This document shows positions 49,350-62,709 of a stretch of 64,000 nucleotides of DNA, piece by piece. The translations under genes and the position numbers were made by a program. The notes under the pieces are model-generated. The model was not told the DNA's origin, searched no databases, and saw only the letters and a list, made by a program, of their open reading frames with translations. Source of the stretch: Glandiceps talaboti. Its lineage: Eukaryota > Hemichordata > Enteropneusta > Spengelidae. The DNA is taken from assembly GCF_964340395.1 (NCBI RefSeq), contig NC_135549.1, positions 26,502,595 through 26,566,594 of the forward strand, given 5' to 3'. Positions within the stretch are counted from its first letter, which is position 1, and every line of letters begins with the position of its first letter.

Positions 49350-49638
49350 ATGTAGTTTACACCACTATGACCTAAGAACTTGAACCAGGGCTGAGGAGAA
49401 GTGGTCTGAGGTTAAAGTTTTGCAGCTCTCGTTCAGCAATCTCAAAACATTTCAGCCTACTTCCCGTAATGTACACTTGTCAAGCATTTTTGTAGCTCCC
49501 ATACTCAAAGACTACATATATGTTTATATACGACTCAAAATATAACACTGAAATTTACTTTGAACACGTTCAGTTTCAGTAGACCTATTAAAACCCAAAA
49601 TCTCCACTGTATAATTTAATATCGGTAATAGTTTACAG

Positions 49639-49890
49639 TCAAAAACTTTTAAATTTAGTTTTGACTAGGAGGTCCCCAAGTTTTGCAAGTTGACTCATGA
49701 CCGCAATCATTGCTTTACTCGCTTGAGCTGCAAGCGCTAAATACCATAGACCACTGCTTGACATAATCACGCCTAGATATTCATAAAAAGCGAACAACGT
49801 CGAGTTTATGACCACCAATAACCACTTTTCAATTTTCTTAAGAATTTCATCTCTTAGTAAATACAATAATTTTAGTTTTGACATACATGT
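49639..49890 (-). pseudogene. LINE RT C-terminal fragment
   Basis: The minus strand encodes KKIEKWLLVV, FYEYLGVIMSSSGLWYLALA and AQASKAMIAVMSQLAKLGDL. This matches the region after the LINE catalytic site where YLGV(I/L)LSS is typical. Truncated on both sides. Confidence 0.7.
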
Positions 49891-50875
49891 AATTTACTTT
49901 CAAAAGACAATGTTAGAAACCCCTACCCCATTGATTCCTGTGGGAACATGCCTTTCGTGAAGAAAAAATGGTTACATAACATGTCTACAAGAATTGTTGG
50001 AGAATGTCTATGTAGAATGCCACACTGATCCCATATCCACACCTTGAGTTTTATTTTTATTGTTCTTCAATGATCTCCTTCAAAGTAATAGTCTGGATGC
50101 CAATATGGTTTCTAACTAAACCACGTCTAGCCAAAAGCCCCTCAAATAGCACAAAAAGTTGTTCACCCAATCAGTGAAACCTAAATGTTTTGGTGATGTA
50201 AACAGTATATAAGTAGCATCATGGGCTGACAAATATACCACATTTGAACATTACTGTCCCAATAAACACTAACTTTATGAGGGACTGTGTTATTGGTTAG
50301 AGTTTTGTGATTTATTAACAAAGACATGATGTTAATGACTGTGTGGGTGGCTGTAAATGAATTTTAAATTGCATCTCATGCATTTCAAGACTTCTAGAGT
50401 AACGACTCTGACTATACTTTGAGTGGAGGTATAAATGGTAATGATACAGTATAGGAACTAGACTATCAAAGTAATTACCTTGTCCAAAAGACTACAGTCG
50501 GATATTAATCTCACCATTAATGCCTGAATTTATGTCTATCAAGGTGGATCTGATAAGATCATGGAAATCGAGAAACTTTCATCACTTTGGACTTGAGCAT
50601 TGAATACATTTGTGAAGTACTCAGACCATGATTCATGTTTTTTTTTTAGAGATTAATTCCACTAGATCGTCCACTAAATCGTCCACGAAAACAAATACAT
50701 TCTATCATTCCACCATGTCACTCAACAACGCGCATCGAATTCTATCACTTGAATTTCCGTTATTTAGTCGTCTGAAGATCGTAACGGCCTCCGTACCATA
50801 ACTTGTGTACTTTGTGTAAATACAGCTCTACTTCTCAGTATTGAGCACTTTTCCTTCAGTTTATGACTTACCTCT
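49891..50875 (+). other. Intronic sequence; partial dispersed repeat
   Basis: Segments at about 50089-50135 and 50410-50460 resemble adjacent segments at about 57310-57440 (blocks GATGCCAAT, TCTAACTAAACCA, GAGTGGAGGT.TAAATGGTAA). In the second copy they are next to each other, so about 270 bp is extra here or lost there. No coding signal. Confidence 0.45.
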
Positions 50876-50895
50876 TATATATATATATATACTGA

Positions 50896-50989
<94 letters not shown>
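50876..50989. repeat. (TA)n microsatellite
   Basis: A TA run with one short interruption near 50890. Confidence 0.95.
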
Positions 50990-50991
<2 letters not shown>

Positions 50992-51690
50992 CCATTGCTC
51001 GGTTGACGGCAACGCGGTCAAAGATATCGGGTTCTTTGCACAATACACGTGTATATAGAAATGATGTCCCTTAAATTTCCCCTCTTTTCATTCTTGCTCT
51101 TTTCAACTACAATATAGATTTTGATAATTTCCATAGGTCTCACGAGATATACTCTTCAAGGAAAAACAAGTTCGTGTCGGAGTTTGACACGAGAATAGTC
51201 TGTGCTTGGAGTAATTATACTGTCAGTATAATTTCTCAAAGGTATGTGTTATCGTGGAAGTTTAAACATTATTTATACTTTAATGGTGTTATAGATTTTG
51301 ACCCAAGCTATGCATGCCACGGTCACAAGCTATATTGCGTCAGATCGATTTGCCAAACAAGTTTGCCAGAATTAACGCATCCCATCAAACCATGGACCCT
51401 CCACAAAGGTGGAGTGTCTATGGTCAAACAAATGACAGGTCGCAGAAACTATGGTCATGGAAGTATGAACGTCGTTTATACTTGTACGCCGTGACATACA
51501 ATGAGCGCAGTGCCATGATTGACCGGATTATTCAGTGTCGACAATCCCAGTTAATATAATCCCAAAGGCAAACTTGTTTTATTTACCACCTTGCCAAGCA
51601 ACACAGGGTGGTGGCGAGGCGAAGTTGTAATGTACTGTCGCTTTGATATTCACGATTTTGGAAAGGAAATAGATAACATCGGGTTAGATC
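50990..51690 (+). other. Sequence with two overlapping open frames of unknown nature
   Basis: Frames at 51174-51494 and 51314-51559 read as possible protein (e.g. WKFKHYLYFNGVIDFD and WSWKYERRLYLYAVTYNE), one containing a 39-nt in-frame insertion. I recognise no family and no exon borders. It could be an old mobile-element ORF. Confidence 0.3.
51391..51422. mobile_element. 32-bp palindromic micro-insertion
   Basis: CATGGACCCTCCAC pairs with GTGGAGTGTCTATG imperfectly. Flanks ATCAAAC (51384-51390) and GTCAAAC (51423-51429) agree in six of seven bases. Terminal pattern as at 48712. Confidence 0.6.
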
Positions 51691-52584
51691 TTGAGAGTAA
51701 ATAAGAAGAAAAGAAGAGTTAATTTGAAATCAGTGATAAACGAGTTGTCTATTTTTAAGAAACTAAATATAAGGAAAGCTATGGGTCCTGATAACATATG
51801 TGGTAGGTTACTGAATGTCTATGCATCGCAGTTAGCTAGTGTTTCCAGTAGATTGTTCAATTGGTCGTACAATGATCATACGATATCAACCATTTGGAAA
51901 ACATCTACCATCTGTCCGGTCCCTAAAAACTTCCAAGGCATCGTCCTGTAGCACTGACTTCCATTGTGATGAAATGCTTCGAGCGTATTTTACTTTGTCA
52001 AAACCCACAAAAACATTCACACCTTGACCCATACCAATTTACATATTAAAGTAATAGAGGTACTGATAATGCAACTCTCACATTACTTCACGATGCGTAT
52101 ACACATCTTGAAAAACCAAGTTCATTTGTAAGACTATTGGTTATTGATTTTTCATCAGTCGTTAACAGAAGTCAACCAAACATGATGGCTCATAAACTTA
52201 GTTATTTAAACGTTAACCCCAAACTCATCCTCTGGATAATGGATTTTCTTGTCAACCTTTCCCAGTTTGTTCGCTACCAAAAATTAAGTTCAGCCTTCCA
52301 TTCAACATTTAGGGGTGCCTCACAGAGCACGATACTCTCACACAAACTATTTACACTTTACACAAATGACTGCTCATCAGGTACCGATACAAATCCACTT
52401 ATCAAATATTCTGATAACTCTGCATTAGTTGACCTGTCAAATTCTGACCGTACTTATTTCGATGAAGTTGATAGGTTTGTTACTTGGTGTAAAGAAAACT
52501 ACTTGGACGAAAGGTCGACTTTAGGAAGAACCCTAAAGTAGTGCCCGACCTTTTTATTGACAATGTTAAAGTTGAACAGGTGAC

Positions 52585-52662
<78 letters not shown>

Positions 52663-53130
52663 AACAGTCTTGGATAATAAATCAAATGTTAAGGCCAACA
52701 CAGATTTCATTAACAAGAAATGTCAATCTAGAGTTTACTGTCTACAACAATTGAGGGGCCTAAAATTTTGTAAATGCCAAGGTATTACAGACATTCTATC
52801 GGAGTTTTGAGTCGGTTTAACATTTTCTTTTTTGTGCTGGTTTGGTAGTCTAGGGACTAGCTACAAGAGTGTCTTGAACAAAATTGTAAATGTGTTTAGT
52901 AAAGTATTGAGTGAAAAGTAGACTAATTTGAATGAAATGTTTACATCTCGTGTACAAAACAAAGCTGGGAAAATGGTAAATGACAAAGGCCACATTATGT
53001 CCCAACACTTTGAACTCCTGCCATCAGGGAGACGATTTCGTGTCCCTAAATTCAGAACAGTCAGAACCAAATCAAGTTTTGTGCCCACTTCAACTAAATT
53101 TTAAACCAAACTAAATAATTCTATTTCAAA
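51691..53130 (+). pseudogene. LINE RT remnant (CR1/Rex1-like)
   Basis: Pieces in order: LNIRKAMGPDNICGRLLN, IWKTSTICPVPKN, LTSIVMKCFERIL, DPYQF, LHDAYTHLEKP, VRLLVIDFSSVVN and IMDFLVNLSQFVRYQ. A degenerate catalytic KYSDNSALVDLSNSD (about 52402) follows. After a TA microsatellite (about 52588-52660) comes GTVLDNKSNVKANTD, and near 53015 a tail typical of CR1/Rex1 LINEs, FELLPSGRRFRVPKFRTVRT. Multiple stops and frameshifts. No endonuclease seen. Confidence 0.85.
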
Positions 53131-53139
53131 GACATCTGC

Positions 53140-53290
53140 TCTGCATTCCAGATTGGAAGAACCGCGTTTTTTTATTGTCTTTTTTAAGTTGATGACCATT
53201 TCTGGCAAGACTTCACTCACAATTTTCTCGATTTTACTGATTTTTCTTCTTTATTAAAAAGGTTTAGGGTCGGCACCGGATTTCTAGAAT
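53140..53290. repeat. Dispersed repeat, partner of 56540-56700
   Basis: Blocks such as CAGATTGGA.GAAC, TTGTCTTTTTAAGTTGATG and AAGGGTCGGCA-like (AGGGTCGGCACCGG) match 56540-56700 in the same order and orientation, with divergence. Class unknown. Confidence 0.55.
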
Positions 53291-56240
53291 GGAAGCGTTT
53301 GGGGAGTTATGTGTGATTTATTTGTTGAGAAAGGTTCAAAGACAATAAATATCGCCATAAGGTGGCACTTGCCGTTCCAGTGAGGAACGACTAGTGCCAC
53401 CACGGTAGTACTCGACAATTCGATGGACCACGGCCAAGTCCGCCATTCACAATTTTCAAATCACTTGAAATAAAGCAATCTGGCAAAACTCGCCCATGTG
53501 CATTTACAATCTTGTCGCAACTAATTCTAGTAGGTAAAACCATAGACCCTCCACCCTGTCTATGGTAAAACCTAGTCGCATTCATAACTTTCATCGAGGG
53601 TAAGGTAATTTTAGTCATCAACTTCTATAAAGTCCAAAATGAAACGATAAAACATGTACATTTTGGAAATTATCCCATGTATAATGCCAGATTATAAAGT
53701 GACAAAGAGTGGTTCATCTGAGTGGATAGCTTAACCTCTTGACGATTTATAAACAATGGGAAATAGGCAGCTATCTTGATGTTCATTTTAACCTATTTTC
53801 CCGGAGAATATTTTCAGAACTGGTATCCAAATTACCAAGATCACGTTTTTCATATTTACTGATATGCCGCTTTAGTTATGGCCGGTTTTGTGGGATGTTT
53901 TGCGTGCACAATGTAAACCACAGACAAGGCATGTAAACTTCTACTTGCCGCACAACCCGTCTATTTCAGGCTTGGCCTCTTACCACTCTTGGAGGAATTG
54001 TACTGACTCCTCCAAGACCACGTCTGACACAGTGGCCTGAAACCCATAGTCTATCGCGAGTATATTGTCTACCCTTCAAGAGACACACATTCTCTGCCAG
54101 TCACCCTTTTAAAAATACGCTTGTTAAACGTCTGCTCCTGGAGTTAAATTTGGTTCAACTCATGAGCAAAATATTTGTACGTGACTCCGGGCCCCTTTCA
54201 GACAATCCGAATTTTCACGCACGTCCCAATTCGTTTTTTTCCCGTGACAACAATTTTTCTCCTGAGCCTCCCCCTACCCTAATCTAGTTCCTGACGACCG
54301 TATTCCAATTTTACACTACATCTTTACATATTACGTATAGTCAATGTCATTACTCTCGTTGCCGATGTGTTGGCAATTATATACATGTATATATATAATA
54401 TCCATAATCACAACATATTTCCTGCTCAAAGAAGAACTGTTTCAGCTTATTCCATTTCGATATAAACAGACAGAGAGTCCAGGGATAAAATACCCATGTA
54501 CTACTCCTTATATTACTGGCTAGGTAATGTCAACCGTAAAATAATCCAAGCACCAGCGTCCCTAAAATCCGTGAAACAGTGTCGATATTACAGTATTTTG
54601 CTGACACTTATTACTTTCTGTAACTGGTCTATATTTGTGATATCATGGTAAATATGCTTGGAATTTATGGCCTAACAAACCAGACATTACGTAGATTTGA
54701 ATATTGAAGAAAATCAAAAACAAAAACAAGGCCATGGCCATGGCCGGTCAGGTACTGATATTAGTACTTTAGACATCAGTGGGGGTCACACTTGGTCATT
54801 GAAACTATATTGACCGACCAAAATTCTAAACATCACGGATAAATAATTTCATATCGAAATGTATGTACGGAGATTCAGGTTTTTAGACCACGTGGCTTTG
54901 ACATGACATCATCAGCTAAATTTGCAATACGAAAGTAACGTAAAACATGGATGTATCTAGTAGGGAGCAAAGTCCGCATGTCTGTATGGATGTTTGAAGA
55001 TTTACTATCGGTATATGGGAGGCATAGAGGGAAATATTTGAATAGCGTTATTTAACGTTACATAATTCATAACTGACTACTAAACTACCGTCAAGAGGAT
55101 TGTTTTTGCTTCCATTTATCTGTATTAATTTTTTTTAAAGGCAGTGATGGTGACTGCCAATGCCGGTAGTGAAAATATGGCCCGCACATTCTGAAGATTT
55201 TTGTATCATACAAGTTCAATGTTGTAGCTGAGAATGTGATTTATATTTATAACTCAGTAGAATGGGTACCGGTACTGATGCGAGGGATGTGAACCAACCT
55301 TTGTGTTGCGTGCTTTTTAATATCACCGTGTGTGTGTGTGTGTTGTTTGTTTGTTTGTTTGTAATGTAGATTCGTCGTTGATATACTGCTACTAGATCAG
55401 ACCGTGGGTTATACTTCCATGATCAGAACATGACCAGACACAACTCTCCACGGCACCATTTTGGTTTTACAACTTTGATTACTTTGTTTTGAATAGCTTT
55501 TGTCAAGTTCTTGACTTTCCTGATATGACAATAAAGCAAGGGCGGTGAAATATTATTATAGTAGTCCTTCAAAAAACAAGACAATTTTGAAACTTTTAGT
55601 GGAAAATGTTAGTGAAGACACAGTTTACCCGCATAAATTAACTAACAAAAGACAAAAGAAATGTACACATGGTTCATTTTCTAGGTGTCGACCTCATGAA
55701 TATGCACCAAGATTTAGAACCGAGTCAGCTTTAAATGCGTTCACACCTCCAAATCTGGTCTGGACAATATTGTCTGGGCTTAGTCACCCTTTTATGCGGA
55801 CTACAGAGCGGCCCTGGTGCGGACTATTTCTGCCACCTATTAATGCCTGAAAGTCAAGTGGCATATGCTGAGGTTGTGTACAACCAGCAACCCATAACAT
55901 TTTAGCAATCTACAGTTCTACCTCAGTATGGCTATTAGCCATGCTAGGTAGTTACTATAATGATTAATATAATGGTTGTCTTGGTAAAAGTTGTCGACCC
56001 CCCCCCCCAAAAAAAGAAGAAAAAAAAAAGAAAAAAAGAAAAAAAAAGATCAACAAAACATTCTATGATATTGAAAGCGCTCCTGGCATGTAATTCCATA
56101 GAACAGTTTCCTGTAGGGAATGGCAGCGATTTCATTCAAACTCAAAGACAGAGATGTTGCTAACCAACGTGAACAGCCATAAAAAATTGTATGTGAATGA
56201 GTATGACTCTGAGATCCCGCTAACGGTTTCATTGTTGTCG
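53291..56240 (+). other. Intronic sequence, no gene seen
   Basis: Contains the 23-bp insertion above, a small hairpin (CTTGGAGG...CCTCCAAG, about 53989-54017) and a dispersed repeat fragment near 54118-54215. There are poly-A/poly-C tracts near 55990-56048 and a 101-codon frame at 55545-55850 without recognisable domain. Confidence 0.45.
53542..53564. mobile_element. 23-bp palindromic micro-insertion with 8-bp target duplication
   Basis: ATAGACCCTCCACCCTGTCTATG lies between exact direct repeats GTAAAACC (53534-53541 and 53565-53572). Terminal bases CATAGAC...GTCTATG are shared with other copies. It is the shortest copy seen. Confidence 0.7.
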
Positions 56241-56248
56241 GTCTAACC

Positions 56249-56277
56249 AGAGACACTGGAGAACTTCACTGTCTATG
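56249..56277. mobile_element. 29-bp palindromic micro-insertion (diverged)
   Basis: AGAGACACTGGAGAA...TTCACTGTCTATG is a diverged palindrome. Flanks GTCTAACC (56241-56248) and ATCTAATC (56278-56285) agree in six of eight bases. Weaker than the other copies. Confidence 0.45.
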
Positions 56278-56539
56278 ATCTAATCGTATTGCTCAGTGTG
56301 AAAACCGTGCAAAGCGTTACTATTTTGGCGTTGTATTTTCGCACATTTTTGGTTCACAAGGGTCCAATAATTTAAGCTTGAGTTAGGAAATAGGCCTATT
56401 AAAAAAATTGTGTTGTTCCGATTAGGCAAAATAAATAAATAGGTGGGGTAGGTAGATTTATTTTTATTCATGTGCGAGTGTCTAATTCTGGTTTTCCATT
56501 TTTTCCAAATGATCTCTGTGTTATTGGCTTCTTTCCATT

Positions 56540-56700
56540 AGATGTACAACCATTACAGATTGGAGGAACAGTTTTATATTGTCTTTTTAAGTTGATGTCA
56601 GTTTCTGCATCCACTATGTCTCGTGAGACTTCACAATTGTTGCGATTTTGTTAGTTTTTCAAGAACACGTAAAAAAAAAGTTAAGGGTCGGCAGTGAAAA
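56540..56700. repeat. Dispersed repeat, partner of 53140-53290
   Basis: See 53140-53290. A further short block (GAGTGGGTCGGAAAAA) near 60725 may be a third fragment. Confidence 0.5.
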
Positions 56701-57342
56701 ACTAGGTGGGTCGGGTAACAGAAACCAAACAGTTATTTTTTAGGCCTAAGGCATAACGTAGCATATAAATCTACCCAACCTGCGCGAGCAAGATCTGCAT
56801 CGGTCAATGTAATATTTACATGGTCTATTACAATTTGGTAAAGTGTACCATTGTATATGCTTGTGCGAGACGTAAAAAACATCATGCCGTCTAATTGTAC
56901 GAAACGATTTAGTCACTATGGTTTTGAAGTCAGTGAGATAATGGTTGTGAAGTACCCGGTATCGTGATGTTATCGCTTGTATAGAAAAACCATCACTGAG
57001 GCAAAATCTCACTTTTATCATCATTCATTTTTTAAAGTCTTCAATCATGCCAATTAAAAATATGGATACTGCAGTCATTTATGTGACTTTTTTTCCAAAA
57101 ATGTTTATCGTGCATCTCGATTATATTTTTTTTCGTCTTCGTAACATCTATTTTTTTATTGTGCCAAAAGTAGTAGCTACCACATATAGAACAGTGGAAA
57201 AATACCGAATGAGACTCAGAAATGTAAAATCATTTACTTCAATGTCCAAATCAAATGCGGACATCAGAAAATGATGCATGCACGTTGTGATGGACTCGTG
57301 ATTAGCTCTAGTCCAGATGCCAATTGGTATCTAACTAAACCA

Positions 57343-57376
57343 TAGACAATAGAGAGGGTCCTCTCTATTTTCTATG
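57343..57376. mobile_element. 34-bp palindromic micro-insertion with 8-9 bp target duplication
   Basis: TAGACAATAGAGAGG pairs with CCTCTCTATTTTCTA except for one base. Flanks are exact ACTAAACCA (57334-57342 and 57377-57385). The related sequence at 50112 reads TCTAACTAAACCACG without the insertion, an empty-site comparison. Confidence 0.75.
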
Positions 57377-57389
57377 ACTAAACCAAGTT

Positions 57390-60300
57390 TAGTGAGTGGA
57401 GGTGTAAATGGTAACGATACTGTTTAGGAACACGGTGATAGGAACTAGACGAGATTAGCACTGACAACACACGCTCCGCGAACTCCAGCAAAGAGGCCTG
57501 GTGGGGTATATAGAGACTTGTCAGAGTTGTCGGAGCTACTGTTCATGTACATATAAGTTCCACGTATTCTCAATTTATTTCGTGCTGGATAGAAAACAGT
57601 CAGTATAGTCCTTGTGTTCTCCAGTGTATAGCCGATGGATTGGATAGTGAGAGTCATGATATGTGTGATACATTGTAGTTTATACACCAGAACTGAATTT
57701 TAGACTGATCCCGTCGGCATCTTCAGAGAAAGCATCAAGCGGGTACCACAATAAACTGAAAACGTAACGACTATAAGCATAACTATAAGTTTTAATTTAC
57801 ATGGAACTACGGTCATATTTGATAAGCTTATCCCCCACTTCCACATATGGTCTCATACCCCTTGGTCAGCGAAAAGCCAATCATGTTCATGTCCGGACAT
57901 ACGAGTTATAAATGGGGCGGTCATATGGGTTAAGTTAGGGTGGAATATAATATATGGAAAAAGTCTGATTGATACTGGCTGTGATGGGTAGTAGAGCATT
58001 TTTTAATTGTCAAAAACAGGGTTGGGGGCCGAATGATATGATTCAAAACGTCATGACTTTCTGGTATATCTTTGTTGTCATGGTGTGTTTCCAGTTGAGG
58101 ATGGCTGTCTTTGACTGGCTACAACAGTAAGTGACTGATTTTGAAAGCAAAGAAAGTGGAAGAACATTGGTGTTAGTTAAAAAACTATTGTTATTAAAGA
58201 TATACAAGTAAACGCAGCAAAACAATTGAGAGTCGGTACGGAAAGGAACAGATGACCACAGGAAGGTGTTCAGCTGTTCTTCATTGTTCTTTGCAATTTG
58301 ACGACCGGGCGATCACATACTAGTAGTTGTCAGTGTTTTCGCTAAAGCAAAATACACGGAGATGGTTCAAAATCACTTGACTATCATTTCACTCTTATTT
58401 AAATCTACAAATATCTCATTAATATTTTCTCCCAGCTTACTTCAAACTATATGACATTTTCCATGAAAAAAAGGTACGTATCTGGAGCAAAGAAGTGTTT
58501 CAGATATCAGAGTGTTCACGTTTGCGTGACCAAGACATAGACATAGACTGGCAAGCGACGCCATGAATTGTGATCGAATCCCAGGGTCGGATCGGTTGTA
58601 GATCAGTGTTCATGATAATTCATTTGCGTGTTCAATTACTAAGTCATCGATGTAGGGTTATAAATACAGTGACTACACCATCAACAAAGTTACTTCTTAC
58701 TATAAATCATGTTGAAAAAGACCCTAGGAAAATGTCTAAGCAACAATGACGGGTGTTACTTTTTTGCAGTGTTTATCCAAATAGTAATCGTCGAATAACG
58801 TGACCCTGGCTGAAAACTGCGACAGTGAGTGTACCATAAATTCCCAAAACAGACTGACCAGAACAGACATATTGACACACAAAAAGTGTGCAAGTTTACA
58901 TCTTGTGACAGGTTTGGTTGGGGTCACCTCCATCGGCTAATGGTCGAAATCGTCATTGTAAAATATTTTTAATTACCCTCAACTACAAATCAGCGTATCG
59001 TTGACGATCATTTCAATCGTAAGTGTTTAGAACTGATTCAGAAGTAAAACGTAGAATTATTAATGACAATGGTATGCAAAGTTTTGTTGTTTAACAATCA
59101 TCAGCGATTTGGCATGTTTGCACAAACCACAGATACTTGTTAGTGCATACACTTTTGATACTTCTATTCTATAAGGTAAAGGCTAAATTTAAAAAGACAT
59201 GATCCCAGTATTAACTTTTTTGTTGCGGCTATATTTCCTAAGTGAGGTGTGCCAAAGAAAGTTTTCCCATGATACTTTGCGCCAGTGCGACTTTTTGACA
59301 TTGTACGTTCGATGTTCCCAATGAGTAAATGGAATTTTATCGAGAAGTCTATTCATATTTGTTTATGACAGCAAGATATTTTCAATTTTCTGTTTTTGGT
59401 CATTTTTGGGGTCAAAAACTGTCATTTGTTTTGTAAATAAAAGAATTCAAAGTAAAAATGAATGACAGCCGCAAAACTAATCGATTGAATGGGCTGACAT
59501 TTGGTGTGCAGGTATGTTAGAGTATCTGGATGAAGAATTCTTCAAGAAAATTTGAAGATGACATTGATATGCAAATACGTCTAAAACGTGCTGTGTAGTA
59601 TCATATTATAGCCATGTTATTTTACAATACTCGTGAGAAAGTAGAATTTATTGGTGAAGTAAAGTTGCTCATACACCTAAGAAAATTTGACTACACTTGA
59701 ATACATAATGAGCAAATGAAATGATCACAACAATCACATATCTTTGTAATGTTATGACTATACAAGATCTAATACAGGGACGAATGGGGTACTTATCAAA
59801 TAATGCCCTCCGGAACTCAGAAATAAATGTAGATGCGCTGTACCATGCAGTTACGATCAGCGGTTTTGAACTATGGAGGTAGGAAGGAAGGAGGTAGGAA
59901 GGATTATAGTCCTACCACCATTTCTGAACAAAATCGTTGTCCTTGAATTGGAATGGTATGCTTTTAATACAAAAGTTGCACAAACATATGTTCTTGCTTT
60001 CAAAAGTTTTAGAATTAACACCATGATTTCACCGTCGCCCATACTGAGGTTTTCCTGCATCTATTGCTATGGATTTTGTTGGTGGGACTTTGCTGTACTG
60101 TATGAACACTTGTTCAGACTCAGGCCACTAAAACACAATTGCAAAAAAAACCCGTAAAGACACGAAGTATCGTTTTGCACAACGTTCGGCTTGAAGCAGG
60201 TTTGAAGGGTAACCATGCACGACAGAGAAGATGGGTTTAGAGCCCCATTTACACCTAAAACAAAAAGCGATTCTAGTCTGTTCCTATTATAGTGGTCTGA

Positions 60301-61420
60301 GGTTCAGATCAAAGTGCCGCATTCATCCACAACATAAAAAATCATAGACCCTACACGACTGGCGTTTGTAAAAGTCAGTTTTAAACCATAATTACTACAC
60401 CTCTTTATCTTCTCGGCAAGAACATGCAGTGCTGCAATCCAACGTGAGGACCTCTCACCAACTTTCAGATCACTTCACATTGGGAACGTTGGTGAGAGTT
60501 CTACTAATATAATTCAGACTGAGGCAAAAAATATAGCCTTTCTGAGTTGAAATCCGAGGTTTAAATCCTGATATCTGAAAATTCCCAATCAACCCAGATT
60601 ACATTGAATAAAAAATAAGTCTAACAAACAATTTATGATTTTTCAGTCCCGAAACTTGCTATTATCCATACACTGTATACAAAGCTAAATACACGGTGAT
60701 TGGTGTATCGCACTCCTTGACTGAGTGGGTCGGAAAAAAAATAGGTAGACTCACTTGTCATAAATCGATTTATAAATCCACAAAGGCACTGTGACAACTA
60801 AAGCAGTCCCTTTACAGACCATTTTTCTTTAGAAATAAATAGGCTAAAACAATACTGAATGACAGGCAGTCCAAGGTATGCGAAACCATAAGCGAGCGCG
60901 TACTCACGATGCTAGATTAACACACTATTTTACCTGCGCATTGAAGACGCACAGTAAAAAGACCAGTTTTCAACATTAATGCAGGAAATACAAAGCTAAC
61001 AATTCAAAATTGTATAAAATGTAAGAAAACAAAAAACAGGCGACAGTCAGAGCATGCATGAACTTCGATTTACAATACCATTATTAAGTTCTTGCATTTT
61101 GGGGCTAATGAAGTCATAGAGACTAGAGTGGGCGAGTTTCATCACAGTTAGTATAATCAATGGCACCGTGATAATTCTGACTTTCACTTGAAACTGGACC
61201 AGAACAGTCTAGGTCGGACGAGTCGTCATCATCAATTCAAAGGCGACGTAACCAAATATACACCGTGAATTCATCTTAGATCGCACCGAGTTGAACAATC
61301 ATGTCTGTCATTGTAGAATGTAGACCTTTACGCTGTTTGACCGACTATTGAAGTATAACCCACATAGGTGATATTTCATTGACCTACATGGAAATGCTTG
61401 TAAATACTTTTTGCAAGTAG
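57390..61420 (+). other. Intronic sequence, no gene seen
   Basis: AT-rich. Several 60-95 codon frames on both strands (e.g. 57445-57687, 58736-58933, 59873-60157) without recognisable domain or exon borders. A lone AGTGGTCTGAG near 60291 may be half of a decayed micro-insertion. Confidence 0.45.
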
Positions 61421-61426
61421 TAGTAG

Positions 61427-61458
61427 CTCAGACCACTCTAGTATTTTAGTGGTCTGAG
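61427..61458. mobile_element. 32-bp palindromic micro-insertion (CTCAGAC type)
   Basis: CTCAGACCACT pairs exactly with AGTGGTCTGAG. Flanks are GTAGTAG on both sides (61420-61426, 61459-61465), though these lie in a short GTA repeat, so the duplication is less certain. Confidence 0.55.
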
Positions 61459-61722
61459 GTAGTAGTAAGAGTTTTTGCTAACGTTTACATGCTAGCGTAG
61501 TTGTACATGTACGTATACATGTCAGTTCGTATGTACATGTACATTAAATGTAGCTCTCATCATATCATACACTGTACATGTGTGTAACCCTTTTCTTTTG
61601 CACCCTCCCCCTCCGCCTTCATGTGGTCAAACACAGACAACTAACTAACTAAATAGTGTTACTGTTAGTTTTCTGTGGGTCAAACAATTAGTGTACACGC
61701 CTTGAATCACATGCAGGCGAGA

Positions 61723-61982
61723 TAGATTTGAATATTCATTTGTTTACTGCCCGGTTATGGGGGTGAACTCATGAATATATTCTGAACTAAATGCAAATGT
61801 ATTCAAATCACTTCCGACTCGCAATCTGAACTATTTTTCAGATCGAGTATAATCCGATTAGACAGGCGCTAATGGGAAAGTACAGAAACGTCCACCTCAT
61901 CAGCATAAAAGTACAGAATTGAACTCAATCTGAACTATAGTACGGAAAGTGTCGTAAACTGTACTATTTTTTCTACTAGTGT
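61723..61982 (-). mobile_element. 260-bp repeat element, copy 2
   Basis: Reverse complement of 44261-44520 at every base compared (260 of 260). The flanks are unrelated to those of copy 1. See copy 1. Confidence 0.75.
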
Positions 61983-62430
61983 AACGCCACCATCTCCATT
62001 GTGAATTATAACAATTAGAGGGTTCAATTCAGTCATCGATGAGACTGAAATACATGTATTCATAACCGGAAAATAACTGTACACACACGTCTTTTTTAAT
62101 ACATGAACAGTCTATACAACAAACGAAAAGGCTACACTTCTCTAAGTTTACAATTTAATCACATGTACTGCTCTACTAAATATTGTTTCAAAAATTTCCT
62201 AAAAAGATGTGGGTAATTTTTCGATCTGGATATTAATATGAATATCATTCAAAAATTTTGCACCTGCGAATGAAATAGCAAACTAACCAGATTAGTTCTC
62301 GCATGGTACGGGTAAAGATTTTGACGATGGAAGAGTATATGCTAGGTAGGTGTCTAATATATGATTCTAAGTTTTTACAATTGTATGTCATGTATAATAT
62401 TTATATGATTTGAATATTTTCCAATTGCAG

Positions 62431-62709
62431 AGGTTTTCCTTGTTCGAGAATCAGCGACTGCACGCTACGAGTTAACTTTCAGTGAGGCTGAGTTAGAGTG
62501 CAAAAAGTATGATGCTGTCCTTGCAACGCATGAGCAGTTAGAGGAAGGCTGGTTAAGGGGGTTAGGGTACTGTTCAGCCGGATGGCTGGCAGATGGAACA
62601 GTTGAGTATCCAATGCAGTACGAGCGGTCGGGATGTGGTAGCAAAGCAGGGATTATAGTTATGGGATATCGGGACAAGACAAATATGTACGATGCGTATT
62701 GTTATAGAG
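62431..62709 (+). CDS. Link module 4 exon (divergent)
   Basis: The acceptor CCAATTGCAG ends at 62430 and the donor GTAAGT starts at 62710. It is 279 nt, phase 1-1, one codon longer than the others. All four Cys are kept (ELECKKYDAVLATHEQLEEG, GYCSAGWLADGTVEYP, SGCGSKAG, DAYCYR). Compared with modules 1-3 it differs most at the N-terminus (EVFLVRESATARYELTFSE) and around the third Cys. Its introns share no visible similarity with the others, so it is probably an older module. The G at the 3' edge joins microexon 5 to give Asp. Confidence 0.88.

Noticed and set aside
49741-49760. CCATAGACCACTGC as another micro-insertion
   Set aside because: It is part of the LINE coding sequence on the minus strand (SSSGLW) and has no partner arm or flanking duplication.
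55545-55850. 101-codon open frame as a gene
   Set aside because: No recognisable domain, no start context or exon borders, and Lys/Asn/Ser-rich composition as expected by chance in AT-rich DNA.
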